A stretch of DNA of 64,000 nucleotides from Streptococcus pseudopneumoniae (lineage in GTDB: Bacteria; Bacillota; Bacilli; Lactobacillales; Streptococcaceae): contig NZ_JVFV01000016.1 of assembly GCF_001073085.1 (NCBI RefSeq), positions 1 through 64,000 on the forward strand, given 5' to 3'. The notes below the pieces were generated by a model that was given only the letters and a program-made list of their open reading frames with translations, was not told the DNA's origin and did no database searches. Shown here piece after piece: positions 1-9,924 of the stretch (positions are counted from its first letter, which is position 1; the number at the start of each line of letters is the position of its first letter). A program made the position numbers and the translations under genes.

Positions 1-1
1 G

Positions 2-169
2 CTATCTCCAATCGTAGGTCTCGTTTTGGGGATCATTGGTCTAGTCTTGGCTAATTCACACCAAAAAGAATCTGGACTAGACTATAAGAGAGAAAAAAAT
101 TTGTCCATCCTAGGGATTGTAATATCTGCACTTCACTTTATTTTAGGTGTTATGCTATTCGTACGCTAA
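2..169 (+). CDS. C-terminal part of a DUF4190-like small membrane protein (5' end outside window)
   Basis: An open frame enters from the left edge and stops at TAA 167-169, giving about 55 residues. It shows a Gly/Leu/Ile-rich membrane segment (PIVGLVLGIIGLVLA), a short polar loop with Lys and Glu, and a second hydrophobic segment (ILGIVISALHFILGVMLFV) ending in Arg. That two-helix layout with a Gly-rich first helix is typical of DUF4190-type integral membrane proteins of unknown function. The start lies outside the window, so length and partners cannot be judged. It converges on the pseudouridine synthase gene and shares a terminator with it. Confidence 0.6.
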   Translation, partial: LSPIVGLVLGIIGLVLANSHQKESGLDYKREKNLSILGIVISALHFILGVMLFVR

Positions 170-178
170 AGAAGATTA

Positions 179-208
179 AAAAAAGCTTTATTTGTTTAAA
201 GCTTTTTT
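179..208. terminator. Bidirectional intrinsic terminator
   Basis: A 12-base perfect inverted repeat (179-190 with 197-208, core AAAGCTTT) is flanked by A- and T-runs, so it can end transcripts of both the upstream membrane protein and the convergent pseudouridine synthase gene. Confidence 0.8.
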
Positions 209-211
209 GTT

Positions 212-937
212 TTATCCACTATTTTCTAAGTAATTTTTTATAACCTGTAATTCTTCTTTGTTCAGAAGTCGGAACTCACCTTCTGCTAGCTCAGGGTCCA
301 ATATAAAATTCCCGAATTGAACTCGTTTGAGAGCAGTTACCTTGACACCGACTGAGAGGAACATTTTTTTGACTTGATGAAACTTTCCTTCAGAGATGGT
401 GATAGTGGCTTTGCTGAGACTAGGACTTGAGGATAAAATCTCAAGTTGAGCAGGTTTACAAATAGTTCCGTCAAGAAAGATAATCCCGTCTTTGAACTCT
501 TGAATATGGTCGGGAGTTAGTGGCCCATTGATCTCTACTTGGTAAGTTTTATCGACATGGTATTGAGGATGGAGGAGTTGAAAACCTAGAGGCCCATTGT
601 CCGTTAAGAGGAGGAGTCCTGTCGTATCCCGATCCAGACGACCGATAGCATAGAGTTGGTCTGATTGGAGGTGTTGAGGTAGTATGTCCATAACCGTTGG
701 GAGCTTCTTGTCCTTGCTTGCTGTCACGACACCATTTGGTTTGTGAAGCATGATATAGGTGTGATCATATCCTTGGATTTTTATACCCTGAAAAATCAAC
801 TCTTGTAATCCCGTATCAACATTCTGTGCAAGGGAACTAGCAGGGAGTCCATCAACTAAAATTTCTTTTTTCAAAAGAGCTTGTTTCATGGCTTTTCGAC
901 TGATTTTTTCCTGGGCTAATAATTTATCTAAACGCAT
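212..937 (-). CDS. rsuA: 16S rRNA pseudouridine synthase, RsuA family
   Basis: 241 residues. The N-terminal ~60 residues form an S4-type RNA-binding domain (starts MRLDKLLAQ). The catalytic domain carries the family motif GRLDRDTTGLLLLT with the nucleophilic Asp. RsuA-family enzymes isomerise a specific uridine of small-subunit rRNA; in E. coli this is U516. S4 plus RsuA/RluB/E/F catalytic fold is clear, but exact target assignment within the family is inference. The gene diverges from typA and converges on a small membrane protein gene. Confidence 0.85.
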   Translation of the reverse strand: MRLDKLLAQEKISRKAMKQALLKKEILVDGLPASSLAQNVDTGLQELIFQGIKIQGYDHTYIMLHKPNGVVTASKDKKLPTVMDILPQHLQSDQLYAIGRLDRDTTGLLLLTDNGPLGFQLLHPQYHVDKTYQVEINGPLTPDHIQEFKDGIIFLDGTICKPAQLEILSSSPSLSKATITISEGKFHQVKKMFLSVGVKVTALKRVQFGNFILDPELAEGEFRLLNKEELQVIKNYLENSG

Positions 938-1046
938 ACCAGCCTATCTTATCACAAGTCGGAATTTTTGAAAAGAAAAGAGAAGGAATGAATTTTCTTT
1001 TGAAAACATTTACACTTACTTGAGTTAAGTCATTTGCTCAAAATTG

Positions 1047-1055
1047 TGGTATAAT
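1047..1055 (+). promoter_or_regulatory. Extended -10 promoter of typA
   Basis: TGG directly before TATAAT (1050-1055) makes an extended -10. No good -35 is seen 17 bases upstream, as is common with extended -10 promoters. Start-codon distance is about 45 bases. Confidence 0.6.
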
Positions 1056-1098
1056 CGTTCAGTTAGAAAATAAATTTTTGAATACAATAGAGGAAATC

Positions 1099-2940
1099 AT
1101 GACAAAATTAAGAGAAGATATCCGTAATATCGCGATTATCGCCCACGTCGACCACGGTAAAACTACCCTTGTTGACGAATTGTTGAAACAATCTGAAACT
1201 CTTGACGCGCGTACAGAGTTGGCAGAACGCGCAATGGACTCAAATGATATTGAAAAAGAGCGTGGAATTACCATCCTTGCGAAAAATACAGCAGTTGCCT
1301 ACAACGGAACTCGTATCAACATCATGGATACACCAGGGCACGCGGACTTCGGTGGAGAAGTTGAACGTATCATGAAAATGGTTGACGGTGTTGTTTTGGT
1401 CGTAGATGCCTACGAAGGAACCATGCCACAGACTCGTTTCGTATTGAAAAAAGCCTTGGAACAAGACCTTGTGCCTATCGTTGTGGTTAACAAAATCGAT
1501 AAGCCATCAGCTCGTCCAGCAGAAGTAGTAGATGAAGTCTTGGAACTTTTCATCGAGCTTGGTGCGGATGATGACCAACTTGACTTCCCAGTTGTTTATG
1601 CGTCAGCTATCAACGGAACATCTTCATTGTCAGATGATCCAGCAGACCAAGAAAAGACTATGGCGCCAATCTTTGACACTATTATCGACCACATTCCAGC
1701 TCCAATCGATAACTCAGATGAGCCCCTTCAATTCCAAGTGTCACTCTTGGACTACAATGATTTCGTTGGTCGTATCGGTATCGGACGTGTCTTTCGTGGT
1801 AGTGTAAAGGTTGGGGATCAAGTTACCCTTTCTAAATTGGATGGTACAACTAAGAACTTCCGTGTCACAAAACTCTTCGGTTTCTTTGGTTTGGAACGTC
1901 GTGAAATCCAAGAAGCTAAGGCTGGTGACTTGATTGCCGTATCAGGTATGGAAGACATCTTCGTTGGGGAAACAATCACTCCAACAGATGCAGTTGAAGC
2001 TCTTCCAGTTCTTCACATCGACGAACCTACTCTTCAAATGACCTTCTTGGTTAACAACTCACCATTTGCTGGTCGCGAAGGTAAATGGGTGACTTCTCGT
2101 AAGGTTGAAGAGCGCTTGCAAGCAGAATTGCAAACAGACGTATCTCTTCGTGTAGATCCAACAGACTCACCAGATAAATGGACAGTTTCAGGACGTGGGG
2201 AATTGCACTTGTCAATCCTCATCGAGACTATGCGTCGTGAAGGTTATGAGCTTCAAGTATCTCGTCCAGAAGTTATCGTAAAAGAAATTGATGGCGTCAA
2301 ATGTGAACCATTTGAGCGCGTGCAAATCGATACTCCAGAAGAATACCAAGGATCTGTTATCCAAAGCCTTTCTGAGCGTAAGGGTGAAATGTTGGATATG
2401 ATTGCAACAGGTAATGGTCAAACTCGTTTGGTCTTCCTAGTTCCTGCGCGTGGTTTGATTGGATACTCGACTGAGTTCTTGTCAATGACTCGTGGTTACG
2501 GGATTATGAATCATACCTTCGACCAATACTTGCCATTGATTCCGGGTGAAATTGGTGGACGTCACCGTGGTGCCCTTGTTTCGATCGATGCTGGTAAGGC
2601 TACAACTTACTCTATCATGTCTATCGAAGAACGTGGAACTATCTTTGTTAACCCAGGTACTGAGGTTTACGAAGGAATGATCATCGGTGAAAACTCTCGT
2701 GAAAATGACTTGACTGTTAATATCACTAAGGCTAAACAAATGACCAACGTTCGTTCAGCTACTAAAGACCAAACAGCGGTTATCAAAACTCCTCGTATCT
2801 TGACTCTTGAAGAATCACTTGAGTTCTTGAACGACGATGAATACATGGAAGTAACGCCTGAGTCTATCCGTTTGCGTAAACAAATCCTTAACAAGGCAGA
2901 GCGCGAAAAAGCAAACAAAAAGAAAAAGTCAGCTGAATAA
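1099..2940 (+). CDS. typA: Translational GTPase TypA/BipA
   Basis: 613 residues from ATG 1099, which follows a GAGGAA ribosome site; a TTG further upstream at 1078 keeps the frame open but has no such site. The G domain is at the N terminus: G1 [11 protein letters not shown]2 region RGITI, G3 DTPGHAD, G4 NKID. It is followed by the EF-G-like domains II, III and V and the BipA-specific C-terminal domain, ending in a Lys-rich tail. Length equals the family norm. TypA binds the ribosome in the EF-G site and helps 50S assembly, chiefly under stress or cold. Confidence 0.96.
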   Translation: MTKLREDIRNIAIIAHVDHGKTTLVDELLKQSETLDARTELAERAMDSNDIEKERGITILAKNTAVAYNGTRINIMDTPGHADFGGEVERIMKMVDGVVLVVDAYEGTMPQTRFVLKKALEQDLVPIVVVNKIDKPSARPAEVVDEVLELFIELGADDDQLDFPVVYASAINGTSSLSDDPADQEKTMAPIFDTIIDHIPAPIDNSDEPLQFQVSLLDYNDFVGRIGIGRVFRGSVKVGDQVTLSKLDGTTKNFRVTKLFGFFGLERREIQEAKAGDLIAVSGMEDIFVGETITPTDAVEALPVLHIDEPTLQMTFLVNNSPFAGREGKWVTSRKVEERLQAELQTDVSLRVDPTDSPDKWTVSGRGELHLSILIETMRREGYELQVSRPEVIVKEIDGVKCEPFERVQIDTPEEYQGSVIQSLSERKGEMLDMIATGNGQTRLVFLVPARGLIGYSTEFLSMTRGYGIMNHTFDQYLPLIPGEIGGRHRGALVSIDAGKATTYSIMSIEERGTIFVNPGTEVYEGMIIGENSRENDLTVNITKAKQMTNVRSATKDQTAVIKTPRILTLEESLEFLNDDEYMEVTPESIRLRKQILNKAEREKANKKKKSAE

Positions 2941-2959
2941 AAGCTAGAAAGAGCAGAAA

Positions 2960-3208
2960 ATGGTCTATTTAATCATAGGGATTTTATTACTCTTACTCTA
3001 TATATTTGCGACACCTCAAAGTATCAAGGGAACGGTTAATATTGTAATTCTTGTTTTTGGTCTCGTTTCCCTCGTGATTTTGCTCATGTTGTCCATCCTG
3101 CAAATCTTTCAGCTACCAACAGAATTCTTTATCACAGTAGCCATGCTGGTCCTTGCTTACTTTAGTTTGCGAGATATCAGTCTCATGTCAATTCGAAAAA
3201 AACACTAA
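2960..3208 (+). CDS. DUF3165-type small membrane protein
   Basis: 82 residues, almost entirely hydrophobic, with about three transmembrane segments and a short basic C terminus (RKKH). It follows typA by 19 bases with no terminator between, so it is probably cotranscribed. The sequence resembles the streptococcal DUF3165 family, whose function is unknown. Ribosome site is the AGAAAGAGCAG region before ATG 2960, which is only moderate. Confidence 0.75.
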   Translation: MVYLIIGILLLLLYIFATPQSIKGTVNIVILVFGLVSLVILLMLSILQIFQLPTEFFITVAMLVLAYFSLRDISLMSIRKKH

Positions 3209-3233
3209 TCATCAATTCGAATCCTAAAATAAC

Positions 3234-3276
3234 AAAAACTTCTATTAGCAACTAGTTGGCTGATAGAAGTTTTTTT
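3234..3276. terminator. Bidirectional terminator between typA operon and the convergent membrane protein gene
   Basis: Arms AAAAACTTCTAT (3234-3245) and ATAGAAGTTTTT pair around a loop that can itself pair (AGC/GCT), with A- and T-runs on both sides. Confidence 0.85.
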
Positions 3277-3278
3277 GA

Positions 3279-4250
3279 TTAAGATAGATTGCTTTTTTCT
3301 TCAGAATAGCGTTGATAGAAGTCAACTTTCAGTTGGATAAAGTTTTCCAATTCGCGCAGGAGTTGAAGTAATGTTGCGCGCGTTTCAAATTCTTCCCTTG
3401 TTTTAGGGAGGCTACGATTGCGAAATACCTGCAGGTAGCTTTCAATATCATTTAATAGATCGTTGGCTGGATTGGTCTGACTGAGTTGATCTGCAATTTT
3501 AGCGAATAGCTGGGCAAGGATTAGGCTTTCGCTTGCTGCTAGATTACAGGTGTTGATTTGCTGGGCCATATTACGAAGAATGCGACTCTGTCTCTGTCTC
3601 ATTTCGAAATAGTGGATATGATAGTCGGTCTGATGAAAGAGATGGTCAGAGTGATCAAGATAGACCAGTTTGAGAGCTTCTTCAAGAAGCTGATCCAGTT
3701 CCTCAACGAGTTGAGCACGGTTACGGCCATCGCCCTTTCCAAGATAATATTCAAAACGTTGTAGAATGTGTTTGAGTTTTTCTTCTACCTTGAGATGATA
3801 GAGATGGATTTCTTCTTGTCGAGAAGGCATATAGAGATTGACAGTCAAGGCAAATCCCGTACCGATAAGAAATAGGAGGAGCTCATTCACTAGCAGATCT
3901 GGTGATGTAGACTTCTGAACCAAGAGATGACTGACCAGGACACTACTCGGGGTAATGCCAATTTCCCAGCCGAATTTATAGGCAAGGGGAACATAGAGGG
4001 CCAAATAGAGACCGAAACTCCAGATATGGTAGCCAGTCAGGTGAAAGGAAAGGACACCAATGAAAAGAGCAAGAAGGGTAGAGAATAAACGATTGCGAGC
4101 TAGTTTTATAGTGCTTCTACGAGTATCAGACAAGCTCAAAAGGGCAATGATACCAGCGGACACTGCTGAAGATAAATCGAGAAAGTAGGCTAGGACACAG
4201 GCAAAACAGGTTGCCAGAACGAGTTTTAAAGTACGTTGGGTGATGGACAT
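3279..4250 (-). CDS. Aromatic acid exporter family (ArAE/DUF939) membrane protein
   Basis: 323 residues from the ATG at 4250 (MSITQRTLK), chosen because AGGAAA lies 7-8 bases before it; a further upstream ATG at 4292 lacks a site. About four to five hydrophobic segments occupy the first ~140 residues, followed by a charged, helical cytoplasmic half ending around a Glu/Arg-rich stretch. This two-part layout fits the FUSC/ArAE family, to which E. coli AaeB belongs. The substrate is unknown. It is convergent with the typA operon and lies just downstream of sstT. Confidence 0.8.
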   Translation of the reverse strand: MSITQRTLKLVLATCFACVLAYFLDLSSAVSAGIIALLSLSDTRRSTIKLARNRLFSTLLALFIGVLSFHLTGYHIWSFGLYLALYVPLAYKFGWEIGITPSSVLVSHLLVQKSTSPDLLVNELLLFLIGTGFALTVNLYMPSRQEEIHLYHLKVEEKLKHILQRFEYYLGKGDGRNRAQLVEELDQLLEEALKLVYLDHSDHLFHQTDYHIHYFEMRQRQSRILRNMAQQINTCNLAASESLILAQLFAKIADQLSQTNPANDLLNDIESYLQVFRNRSLPKTREEFETRATLLQLLRELENFIQLKVDFYQRYSEEKSNLS

Positions 4251-4283
4251 GAGACATTTCCTATAATGAATGATAGAAACCAG

Positions 4284-4309
4284 ACAAAACAAGCCCTAAA
4301 AAGGCTTGT
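4284..4309 (-). terminator. Hairpin downstream of sstT
   Basis: ACAAGCC (4289-4295) pairs with GGCTTGT (4303-4309); the T-run on the minus strand is short (TTTTG), so termination may be partial and allow read-through into the ArAE-like gene. Confidence 0.5.
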
Positions 4310-4314
4310 CTAGA

Positions 4315-5520
4315 TTAGTTTTTGTGAGCAGAGGAAAATTCTGCTACTGCTGTAAAGAGGACATCTGTTGAAGAGTTGAGGGCTGTTTCGCAAGAGTTTT
4401 GAATAACACCAATAACGAAACCAACACCCACAACCTGCATAGCAATATCGTTGGTAATCCCAAAGAGACTGCAGGCAACTGGGATAAGTAGGAGTGAACC
4501 TCCGGCGATTCCTGAAGCACCGCAGGCAGAGATGGCTGCAACGATACTGAGTACAAAGGCTGTTGCAAAATCAACTGAGATTCCTAGAGTATTGACAGCT
4601 GCTAGGGTTAAGATGTTGATGGTAACAGCAGTTCCAGCCATATTGATGGTTGATCCCAAGGGGATTGAGACAGAATAGGTATCTGGATTAAGACCTAGAT
4701 CCTCACAGAGTTTCATATTAACAGGGATATTAGCAGCGGAACTTCGGGTGAAAAAGGCTGTAACGCCACTGATACGCAAGCATTTCCACACCAAGGGATA
4801 TGGATTTTTCTTGATAAAGAGAAAAGCAATCAGAGGATTGATCACTAGGGCAACGAAAACCATAGTGGCAATCAAAAGTCCGAGTAGGATTCCGTAATTT
4901 GCTAAACTAGCGATACCTTGGTCTGAGATGGTTTTAAAGACCAAGCCCAGGATACCAAAGGGCGCCAGGTTGATGATCCATTCCACGATTTTTGAAGTCA
5001 CACTGGCCATTGTTTTGAGTAGTCCCTTGCTATTTTTGCTAGCTTCTCGCATGGCAATCCCAAAGACGATAGCCCAAGACAAAATTCCGATATAGTTAGC
5101 TTCGATGATGGCATTGACAGGATTATCTACTATTTTTAGCAGAAGATTGCTGAGCACTTGTCCGATACCGTCTGGAGGAGTAACTTCTGTGCTAGCGCTA
5201 CTCAAGACCATCTGAACAGGGAAGAGAAAACTAGCCAAAACTGCTACAAGAGCCGCAGCAAAAGTCCCCAGCAAATAGAGGAAAATGACTCTTTTCATAT
5301 TGCTATCTTGGCCTTTTTGGTGTTGGGAAAGGGCGTTAGCGACTAAAGCAAAAACCAGGATAGGAGCGATAGCTTTTAGTCCTCCTACAAATAAATCTCC
5401 CAATAAACCAATGCCAGTTAGATTAGGAACGAATAGGCCGAGGATAGCTCCGATGGTCATTCCGATTCCGATACGTTTGATCAAATTTGTTTTGTTCCAA
5501 GCACGAATGATTCTTTTCAT
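4315..5520 (-). CDS. sstT: Sodium:serine/threonine symporter SstT
   Basis: 401 residues, polytopic, in the dicarboxylate/amino acid:cation symporter (DAACS) family. It shows the serine-rich re-entrant hairpin region ([14 protein letters not shown]), the substrate/sodium motif ([11 protein letters not shown]) and the second hairpin ([11 protein letters not shown]). These motifs and the length match SstT, which imports serine and threonine with Na+. An AGGTCTCC-rich ribosome site precedes ATG 5520. No operator was recognised in its upstream region. Confidence 0.9.
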   Translation of the reverse strand: MKRIIRAWNKTNLIKRIGIGMTIGAILGLFVPNLTGIGLLGDLFVGGLKAIAPILVFALVANALSQHQKGQDSNMKRVIFLYLLGTFAAALVAVLASFLFPVQMVLSSASTEVTPPDGIGQVLSNLLLKIVDNPVNAIIEANYIGILSWAIVFGIAMREASKNSKGLLKTMASVTSKIVEWIINLAPFGILGLVFKTISDQGIASLANYGILLGLLIATMVFVALVINPLIAFLFIKKNPYPLVWKCLRISGVTAFFTRSSAANIPVNMKLCEDLGLNPDTYSVSIPLGSTINMAGTAVTINILTLAAVNTLGISVDFATAFVLSIVAAISACGASGIAGGSLLLIPVACSLFGITNDIAMQVVGVGFVIGVIQNSCETALNSSTDVLFTAVAEFSSAHKN

Positions 5521-5642
5521 AGAGGTCTCCTTTTTTGTGTATTGTTTATGATTATAGTATAAATATGCTTGAAAAGCAAGTGAGTTATATGTTTCGTTGG
5601 AATTAATGAATATTTATGAAAAGGATGGCTGGGAAGGATTTA

Positions 5643-5651
5643 TGGTATAAT
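5643..5651 (+). promoter_or_regulatory. Extended -10 promoter of the mscS-like gene
   Basis: TGG plus TATAAT (5646-5651) lies only 20 bases before ATG 5672. The transcript would begin at about 5658, almost at the AGGAG ribosome site (5661-5665), giving a very short leader. Confidence 0.65.
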
Positions 5652-5671
5652 GGATAGAAAAGGAGTTTTAT

Positions 5672-6238
5672 ATGCAAGAATTTTTTCAACGTTATTTAGA
5701 TAAATTAGATTTAACAACTGTATTAGAGAATCTCTTGACTAAGGTGATTTCTCTTCTACTTCTTATCCTTCTATTTTATATAGCTAAAAAGTTCCTCCAT
5801 GTTGCTGTAGGAAAGATTGTTAAACCTTCACTTAAGTTTTCAAATCGAGATGCAGGTAGACAAAAGACTATTTCTCGTTTGCTTGAGAATATTTTCAACT
5901 ACACACTTTATTTCTTCTTGATTTACTGTATCTTATCTATTTTAGGGTTACCTGTTTCTAGCTTGCTTGCAGGTGCGGGGATTGCTGGAGTGGCTATAGG
6001 TATGGGGGCACAAGGCTTCCTTTCAGACGTCATCAACGGCTTCTTTATTCTCTTTGAACGTCAGTTGGATGTAGGAGATGAAGTTATTTTGACCAATGGG
6101 CCTATTACTGTATCAGGAAAAGTAGTTAGTGTCGGAATTCGAACGACTCAACTGAGAAGTGATGACCAAGCCCTTCACTTTGTTCCTAACCGCAATATTA
6201 CTGTGGTTAGCAATTTTTCAAGAAAAGAAGAGAACTGA
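5672..6238 (+). CDS. Short mechanosensitive channel, MscS family
   Basis: 188 residues. Two to three membrane segments are followed by the MscS pore helix region rich in Gly/Ala (AGAGIAGVAIGMGAQGFLSD) and the beta domain (FERQLDVGDEVIL ... VGIRTTQLRSDD ... VPNRNI). The protein stops soon after the beta domain, so the large C-terminal alpha/beta vestibule of E. coli MscS (286 residues) is absent. It probably gates turgor-driven ion release. The stop appears genuine: a new promoter for corA begins directly afterwards. Confidence 0.85.
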   Translation: MQEFFQRYLDKLDLTTVLENLLTKVISLLLLILLFYIAKKFLHVAVGKIVKPSLKFSNRDAGRQKTISRLLENIFNYTLYFFLIYCILSILGLPVSSLLAGAGIAGVAIGMGAQGFLSDVINGFFILFERQLDVGDEVILTNGPITVSGKVVSVGIRTTQLRSDDQALHFVPNRNITVVSNFSRKEEN

Positions 6239-6254
6239 AATTTTACTTGATTTA

Positions 6255-6263
6255 TGGTACAAT
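6255..6263 (+). promoter_or_regulatory. Extended -10 promoter of corA
   Basis: TGG followed by TACAAT (6258-6263), 26 bases before ATG 6290, with GGAGAAA as ribosome site. Confidence 0.55.
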
Positions 6264-6289
6264 AGAAAGAGTTTGGTAAAGGAGAAACG

Positions 6290-7195
6290 ATGTTTTTAGA
6301 TGAGAAATTAGGAAATGATTGTGTTTGGATCAATCTAGATGTAGAAAAAATTAAAAATCTTGAAGATTTATCTGAAATCTACGGATTGGATAAAGAAACT
6401 ATCGAATATGCGCTGGATAAAAATGAACGTGCCCATATGGATTATAACCGTGAGAATGGGACTGTGACCTTTATCTACAATGTTCTGGATTTAGAAAAGG
6501 ACAAGGATTACTATGAAGCGATTCCCATGACCTTTATCGTTGAAAAGCAACGAATGATTACCATCAGCAACCATAAGAATGCTTATGTCATTGATCAGAT
6601 GTTAGCTTATCTGGATAGCCATGAGTCGCTTTCTATTTACAAGTTTCTCTTTGCTGGTTTAGAGATTATCAGTAACGCTTATTATCCTGTCATTGAAGAG
6701 ATGGATAAAAGTAAGGACGAAATTAGTGCCTTGCTACGTCAAACTACAACAAAGAAAAATCTCTTCGCCCTCTCTGACTTGGAGACAGGTATGGTTTACT
6801 TGACAGCAGCGGCAAAACAAAATCGACTCCTCTTGGAACATATCCAGGGCCATGCTCTTTATCGGAGATTTAATGATGTCGAACGAGAGCAGTTTGATGA
6901 TGCCATGATTGAAGCCCATCAGTTGGTGTCTATGACAGACTTGATTTCTCAAGTCTTGCAACAACTCTCAGCTTCTTACAACAACATCCTAAACAATAAC
7001 TTGAATGATAGTTTGTCAATTTTGACTATTATCTCCGTCTTACTAGCAGTACTTGCGGTTATTACAGGTTTCTTCGGAATGAATGTTCCTCTACCATTTA
7101 CAGAAGAGCCAAATGCTTGGATTTATATCTTAATGGCTAGCTTGATTTTATGGGCAGCCTTATCTCAATGGCTGAAGAAAATTACTAGAAAATAA
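6290..7195 (+). CDS. corA: CorA-family divalent cation (Mg2+) transporter
   Basis: 301 residues. A soluble N-terminal domain and long coiled helices precede two C-terminal membrane segments. The signature GMN motif is present (FFGMNVPLPF) at the end of the first membrane helix, and the protein ends in a basic tail (LKKITRK). CorA pentamers conduct Mg2+, with Co2+/Ni2+ as side substrates. The exact ion in this organism cannot be read from sequence. It heads the yqeG-yqeH cluster, 16 bases upstream of yqeG. Confidence 0.9.
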   Translation: MFLDEKLGNDCVWINLDVEKIKNLEDLSEIYGLDKETIEYALDKNERAHMDYNRENGTVTFIYNVLDLEKDKDYYEAIPMTFIVEKQRMITISNHKNAYVIDQMLAYLDSHESLSIYKFLFAGLEIISNAYYPVIEEMDKSKDEISALLRQTTTKKNLFALSDLETGMVYLTAAAKQNRLLLEHIQGHALYRRFNDVEREQFDDAMIEAHQLVSMTDLISQVLQQLSASYNNILNNNLNDSLSILTIISVLLAVLAVITGFFGMNVPLPFTEEPNAWIYILMASLILWAALSQWLKKITRK

Positions 7196-7211
7196 AAGAA
7201 AAGGAGCCAAA

Positions 7212-7739
7212 ATGGTGATTGAAAACTACATGCCAGACTTTGCTGTAGAAGCAGTTTATGATTTGACAGTCCAAAGCCTGCAAGAGCAGGGGATCAAGGC
7301 TGTTTTGGTTGATTTGGATAATACCCTGATTGCTTGGAATAATCCAGATGGAACGGTAGAGATGAAGCAATGGTTGCATGATCTGCGCGATGCTGGGATA
7401 CGTATCATTGTGGTATCTAACAATACTCCCAAACGTGTCAAACGAGCAGTTGAAAAATTTGACATTGACTATGTTTACTGGGCACTGAAGCCCTTTACTT
7501 TAGGAATTAACCGTGCCATGAAACATTTCCACTATGAAAAAGACCAAGTGGTCATGGTAGGCGACCAGCTGATGACGGATATTCGAGCAGCCCATCGAGC
7601 AGGTATTCGTTCGATTTTGGTTAAACCCTTGGTTCAGCACGACTCTATTAAGACTCAGATTAACCGAGCGCGTGAGCGTCGTGTGATGAGAAAAATCGCT
7701 GAAAAGTACGGACCGATTACATATAAAAAAGGAATCTAA
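7212..7739 (+). CDS. yqeG: YqeG, HAD superfamily IIIA phosphatase
   Basis: 175 residues. HAD motif I is DLDNTLIAW, motif II is VVSNNT, and motif III/IV is GDQLMTDIRAA. These identify a HAD IIIA phosphatase of the YqeG family, related to mitochondrial PGP phosphatase GEP4, so phosphatidylglycerophosphate dephosphorylation is a reasonable but unproven guess. It is two bases upstream of yqeH and translationally close, as in other Firmicutes. Confidence 0.9.
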   Translation: MVIENYMPDFAVEAVYDLTVQSLQEQGIKAVLVDLDNTLIAWNNPDGTVEMKQWLHDLRDAGIRIIVVSNNTPKRVKRAVEKFDIDYVYWALKPFTLGINRAMKHFHYEKDQVVMVGDQLMTDIRAAHRAGIRSILVKPLVQHDSIKTQINRARERRVMRKIAEKYGPITYKKGI

Positions 7740-7741
7740 TT

Positions 7742-8848
7742 ATGGAAGAAATTCTCTGTATTGGTTGTGGAGCAATCATTCAGACGGAAGATAAGACTGG
7801 TTTAGGTTTTACACCTCAGTCAGCACTTGAAAAAGGTTTGGAAACTGGAGAAGTTTATTGCCAGCGTTGTTTCCGTCTTCGTCACTACAATGAAATCACT
7901 GATGTTCAGTTAACGGATGATGATTTCCTCAAACTCTTGCACGAGGTTGGAGATAGCGATGCCTTGGTAGTAAATGTCATTGATATCTTTGACTTCAATG
8001 GTTCTGTCATCCCAGGTTTGCCACGTTTTGTATCGGGTAATGATGTGCTCTTGGTTGGAAATAAAAAAGACATCCTTCCTAAGTCTGTTAAGCCTGGTAA
8101 AATTAGCCAATGGCTCATGGAACGTGCCCATGAGGAGGGTCTTCGTCCAGTTGATGTCGTCCTAACTTCTGCACAAAATAAGCATGCCATTAAGGAAGTC
8201 ATTGACAAAATCGAGCATTACCGTAAGGGACGCGATGTCTATGTCGTTGGGGTAACCAACGTTGGAAAATCAACTCTAATCAATGCCATTATCCAAGAAA
8301 TCACGGGCGACCAGAATGTCATTACGACGTCACGCTTCCCAGGGACAACCTTGGACAAGATTGATATCCCGCTTGATGATGGTTCTTATATCTACGATAC
8401 GCCTGGAATTATCCATCGTCACCAGATGGCTCACTACTTGACGGCCAAAAATCTCAAGTATGTCAGCCCTAAAAAGGAAATCAAGCCAAAAACCTATCAG
8501 CTAAACCCTGAACAAACTCTATTTTTAGGTGGCTTGGGACGATTTGACTTCATTTCAGGAGAAAAGCAAGGATTTACAGCTTTCTTTGACAATGAACTCA
8601 AACTTCATCGTACCAAGCTAGAAGGGGCTAGCGCCTTTTATGACAAGCACCTGGGAACTCTTCTAACACCACCAAATAGCAAAGAAAAAGAAGACTTTCC
8701 AAAACTAGTCCAACATGTCTTTACTATCAAGGATAAGACAGACCTAGTCATCTCAGGACTAGGCTGGATTCGTGTAACAGGCACCGCCAAAGTCGCCGTC
8801 TGGGCCCCAGAAGGCGTCGCCGTCGTCACACGAAAAGCAATTATTTAA
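7742..8848 (+). CDS. yqeH: Circularly permuted ribosome biogenesis GTPase YqeH
   Basis: 368 residues. The N-terminal zinc finger (CIGCG ... CQRC) is followed by a circularly permuted G domain: G4 NKKD comes first (near residue 102), then G1 GVTNVGKSTL (near 174), then G3 DTPG. A C-terminal RNA-binding-like region follows. YqeH is required for 30S subunit maturation in B. subtilis. Cluster position between yqeG and yhbY is conserved in Firmicutes. Confidence 0.95.
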   Translation: MEEILCIGCGAIIQTEDKTGLGFTPQSALEKGLETGEVYCQRCFRLRHYNEITDVQLTDDDFLKLLHEVGDSDALVVNVIDIFDFNGSVIPGLPRFVSGNDVLLVGNKKDILPKSVKPGKISQWLMERAHEEGLRPVDVVLTSAQNKHAIKEVIDKIEHYRKGRDVYVVGVTNVGKSTLINAIIQEITGDQNVITTSRFPGTTLDKIDIPLDDGSYIYDTPGIIHRHQMAHYLTAKNLKYVSPKKEIKPKTYQLNPEQTLFLGGLGRFDFISGEKQGFTAFFDNELKLHRTKLEGASAFYDKHLGTLLTPPNSKEKEDFPKLVQHVFTIKDKTDLVISGLGWIRVTGTAKVAVWAPEGVAVVTRKAII

Positions 8849-8931
8849 ACACAGAAAGGAAAGAGTTGTCTTTATAAAGGTGAGCATTACGAGCCCAGAA
8901 AAGTATAAAAAGAAACTCTCTTAAATGAATT

Positions 8932-9243
8932 ATGTCATTAACATCGAAACAACGTGCCTTCCTCAACAGCCAGGCACACACCCTCAAACCCATCATCCAA
9001 ATCGGGAAAAATGGACTCAACGACCAAATCAAAACCAGCGTTCGTCAGGCACTTGATGCTCGCGAATTGATCAAGGTTACTCTCTTGCAAAACACAGATG
9101 AAAATATCCACGAAGTAGCTGAAATCTTAGAAGAAGAAATAGGTGTGGATACAGTCCAAAAAATCGGACGTATCTTGATTTTGTATAAACAATCAAGCAA
9201 GAAAGAAAATCGCAAGATTTCTAAAAAAGTCAAAGAAATTTAA
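8932..9243 (+). CDS. yhbY: Ribosome assembly RNA-binding protein YhbY (YqeI), CRM domain
   Basis: 103 residues forming one CRM domain; the GxxG loop is seen as IGKNG near residue 25, followed by VRQALDARELIKV. YhbY proteins associate with pre-50S particles. An 83-base spacer separates it from yqeH, and no strong ribosome site precedes ATG 8932, so translation may be modest or the leader may have another role. Confidence 0.93.
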   Translation: MSLTSKQRAFLNSQAHTLKPIIQIGKNGLNDQIKTSVRQALDARELIKVTLLQNTDENIHEVAEILEEEIGVDTVQKIGRILILYKQSSKKENRKISKKVKEI

Positions 9244-9294
9244 GAATGACACTCCAAAAAACTGTTTTTACAGAAAAGTAAAGGAGATTAACCT

Positions 9295-9924
9295 ATGGCA
9301 ATCGAATTATTAACTCCCTTTACCAAAGTGGAGTTAGAGCCAGAAATCAAGGATAAAAAACGCAAGCAAGTTGGAATCTTAGGGGGGAATTTTAACCCTG
9401 TTCACAACGCCCACCTTATCGTGGCAGACCAAGTCCGCCAGCAGTTGGGATTGGATCAGGTCTTGCTCATGCCCGAATATCAACCACCTCACGTAGATAA
9501 AAAGGAAACCATTCCTGAACACCACCGTCTCAAAATGCTTGAATTGGCAATTGACGGAATCGAAGGTTTAGCTATTGAGACTATTGAGCTAGAGCGCAAG
9601 GGCATTTCCTACACCTACGACACCATGAAGATTTTGACAGAGCAACATCCAGATACGGATTATTATTTCATTATCGGAGCTGACATGGTGGACTATCTGC
9701 CTAAGTGGTATCGAATTGACGACCTGGTTGACATGGTTCAGTTTGTAGGAGTTCAGCGCCCACGTTACAAGGCAGGGACTTCTTATCCCGTTATCTGGGT
9801 GGATGTGCCTCTCATGGATATTTCATCTAGTATGGTGCGTGATTTCATCGCCCAAGGACGCACACCCAACTTTCTCCTACCCAAACCAGTGCTAGACTAT
9901 ATCGAGAAAGAAGGGCTTTACTGA
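9295..9924 (+). CDS. nadD: Nicotinate-nucleotide adenylyltransferase NadD
   Basis: 209 residues. The nucleotidyltransferase motif [12 protein letters not shown] lies near residue 29 and the C-terminal [13 protein letters not shown] matches the ISSTxxR motif. NadD joins ATP and nicotinate mononucleotide to make deamido-NAD, the step before NAD synthetase. AGGAG precedes ATG 9295. The stop overlaps the yqeK start by one base, indicating translational coupling. Confidence 0.95.
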   Translation: MAIELLTPFTKVELEPEIKDKKRKQVGILGGNFNPVHNAHLIVADQVRQQLGLDQVLLMPEYQPPHVDKKETIPEHHRLKMLELAIDGIEGLAIETIELERKGISYTYDTMKILTEQHPDTDYYFIIGADMVDYLPKWYRIDDLVDMVQFVGVQRPRYKAGTSYPVIWVDVPLMDISSSMVRDFIAQGRTPNFLLPKPVLDYIEKEGLY

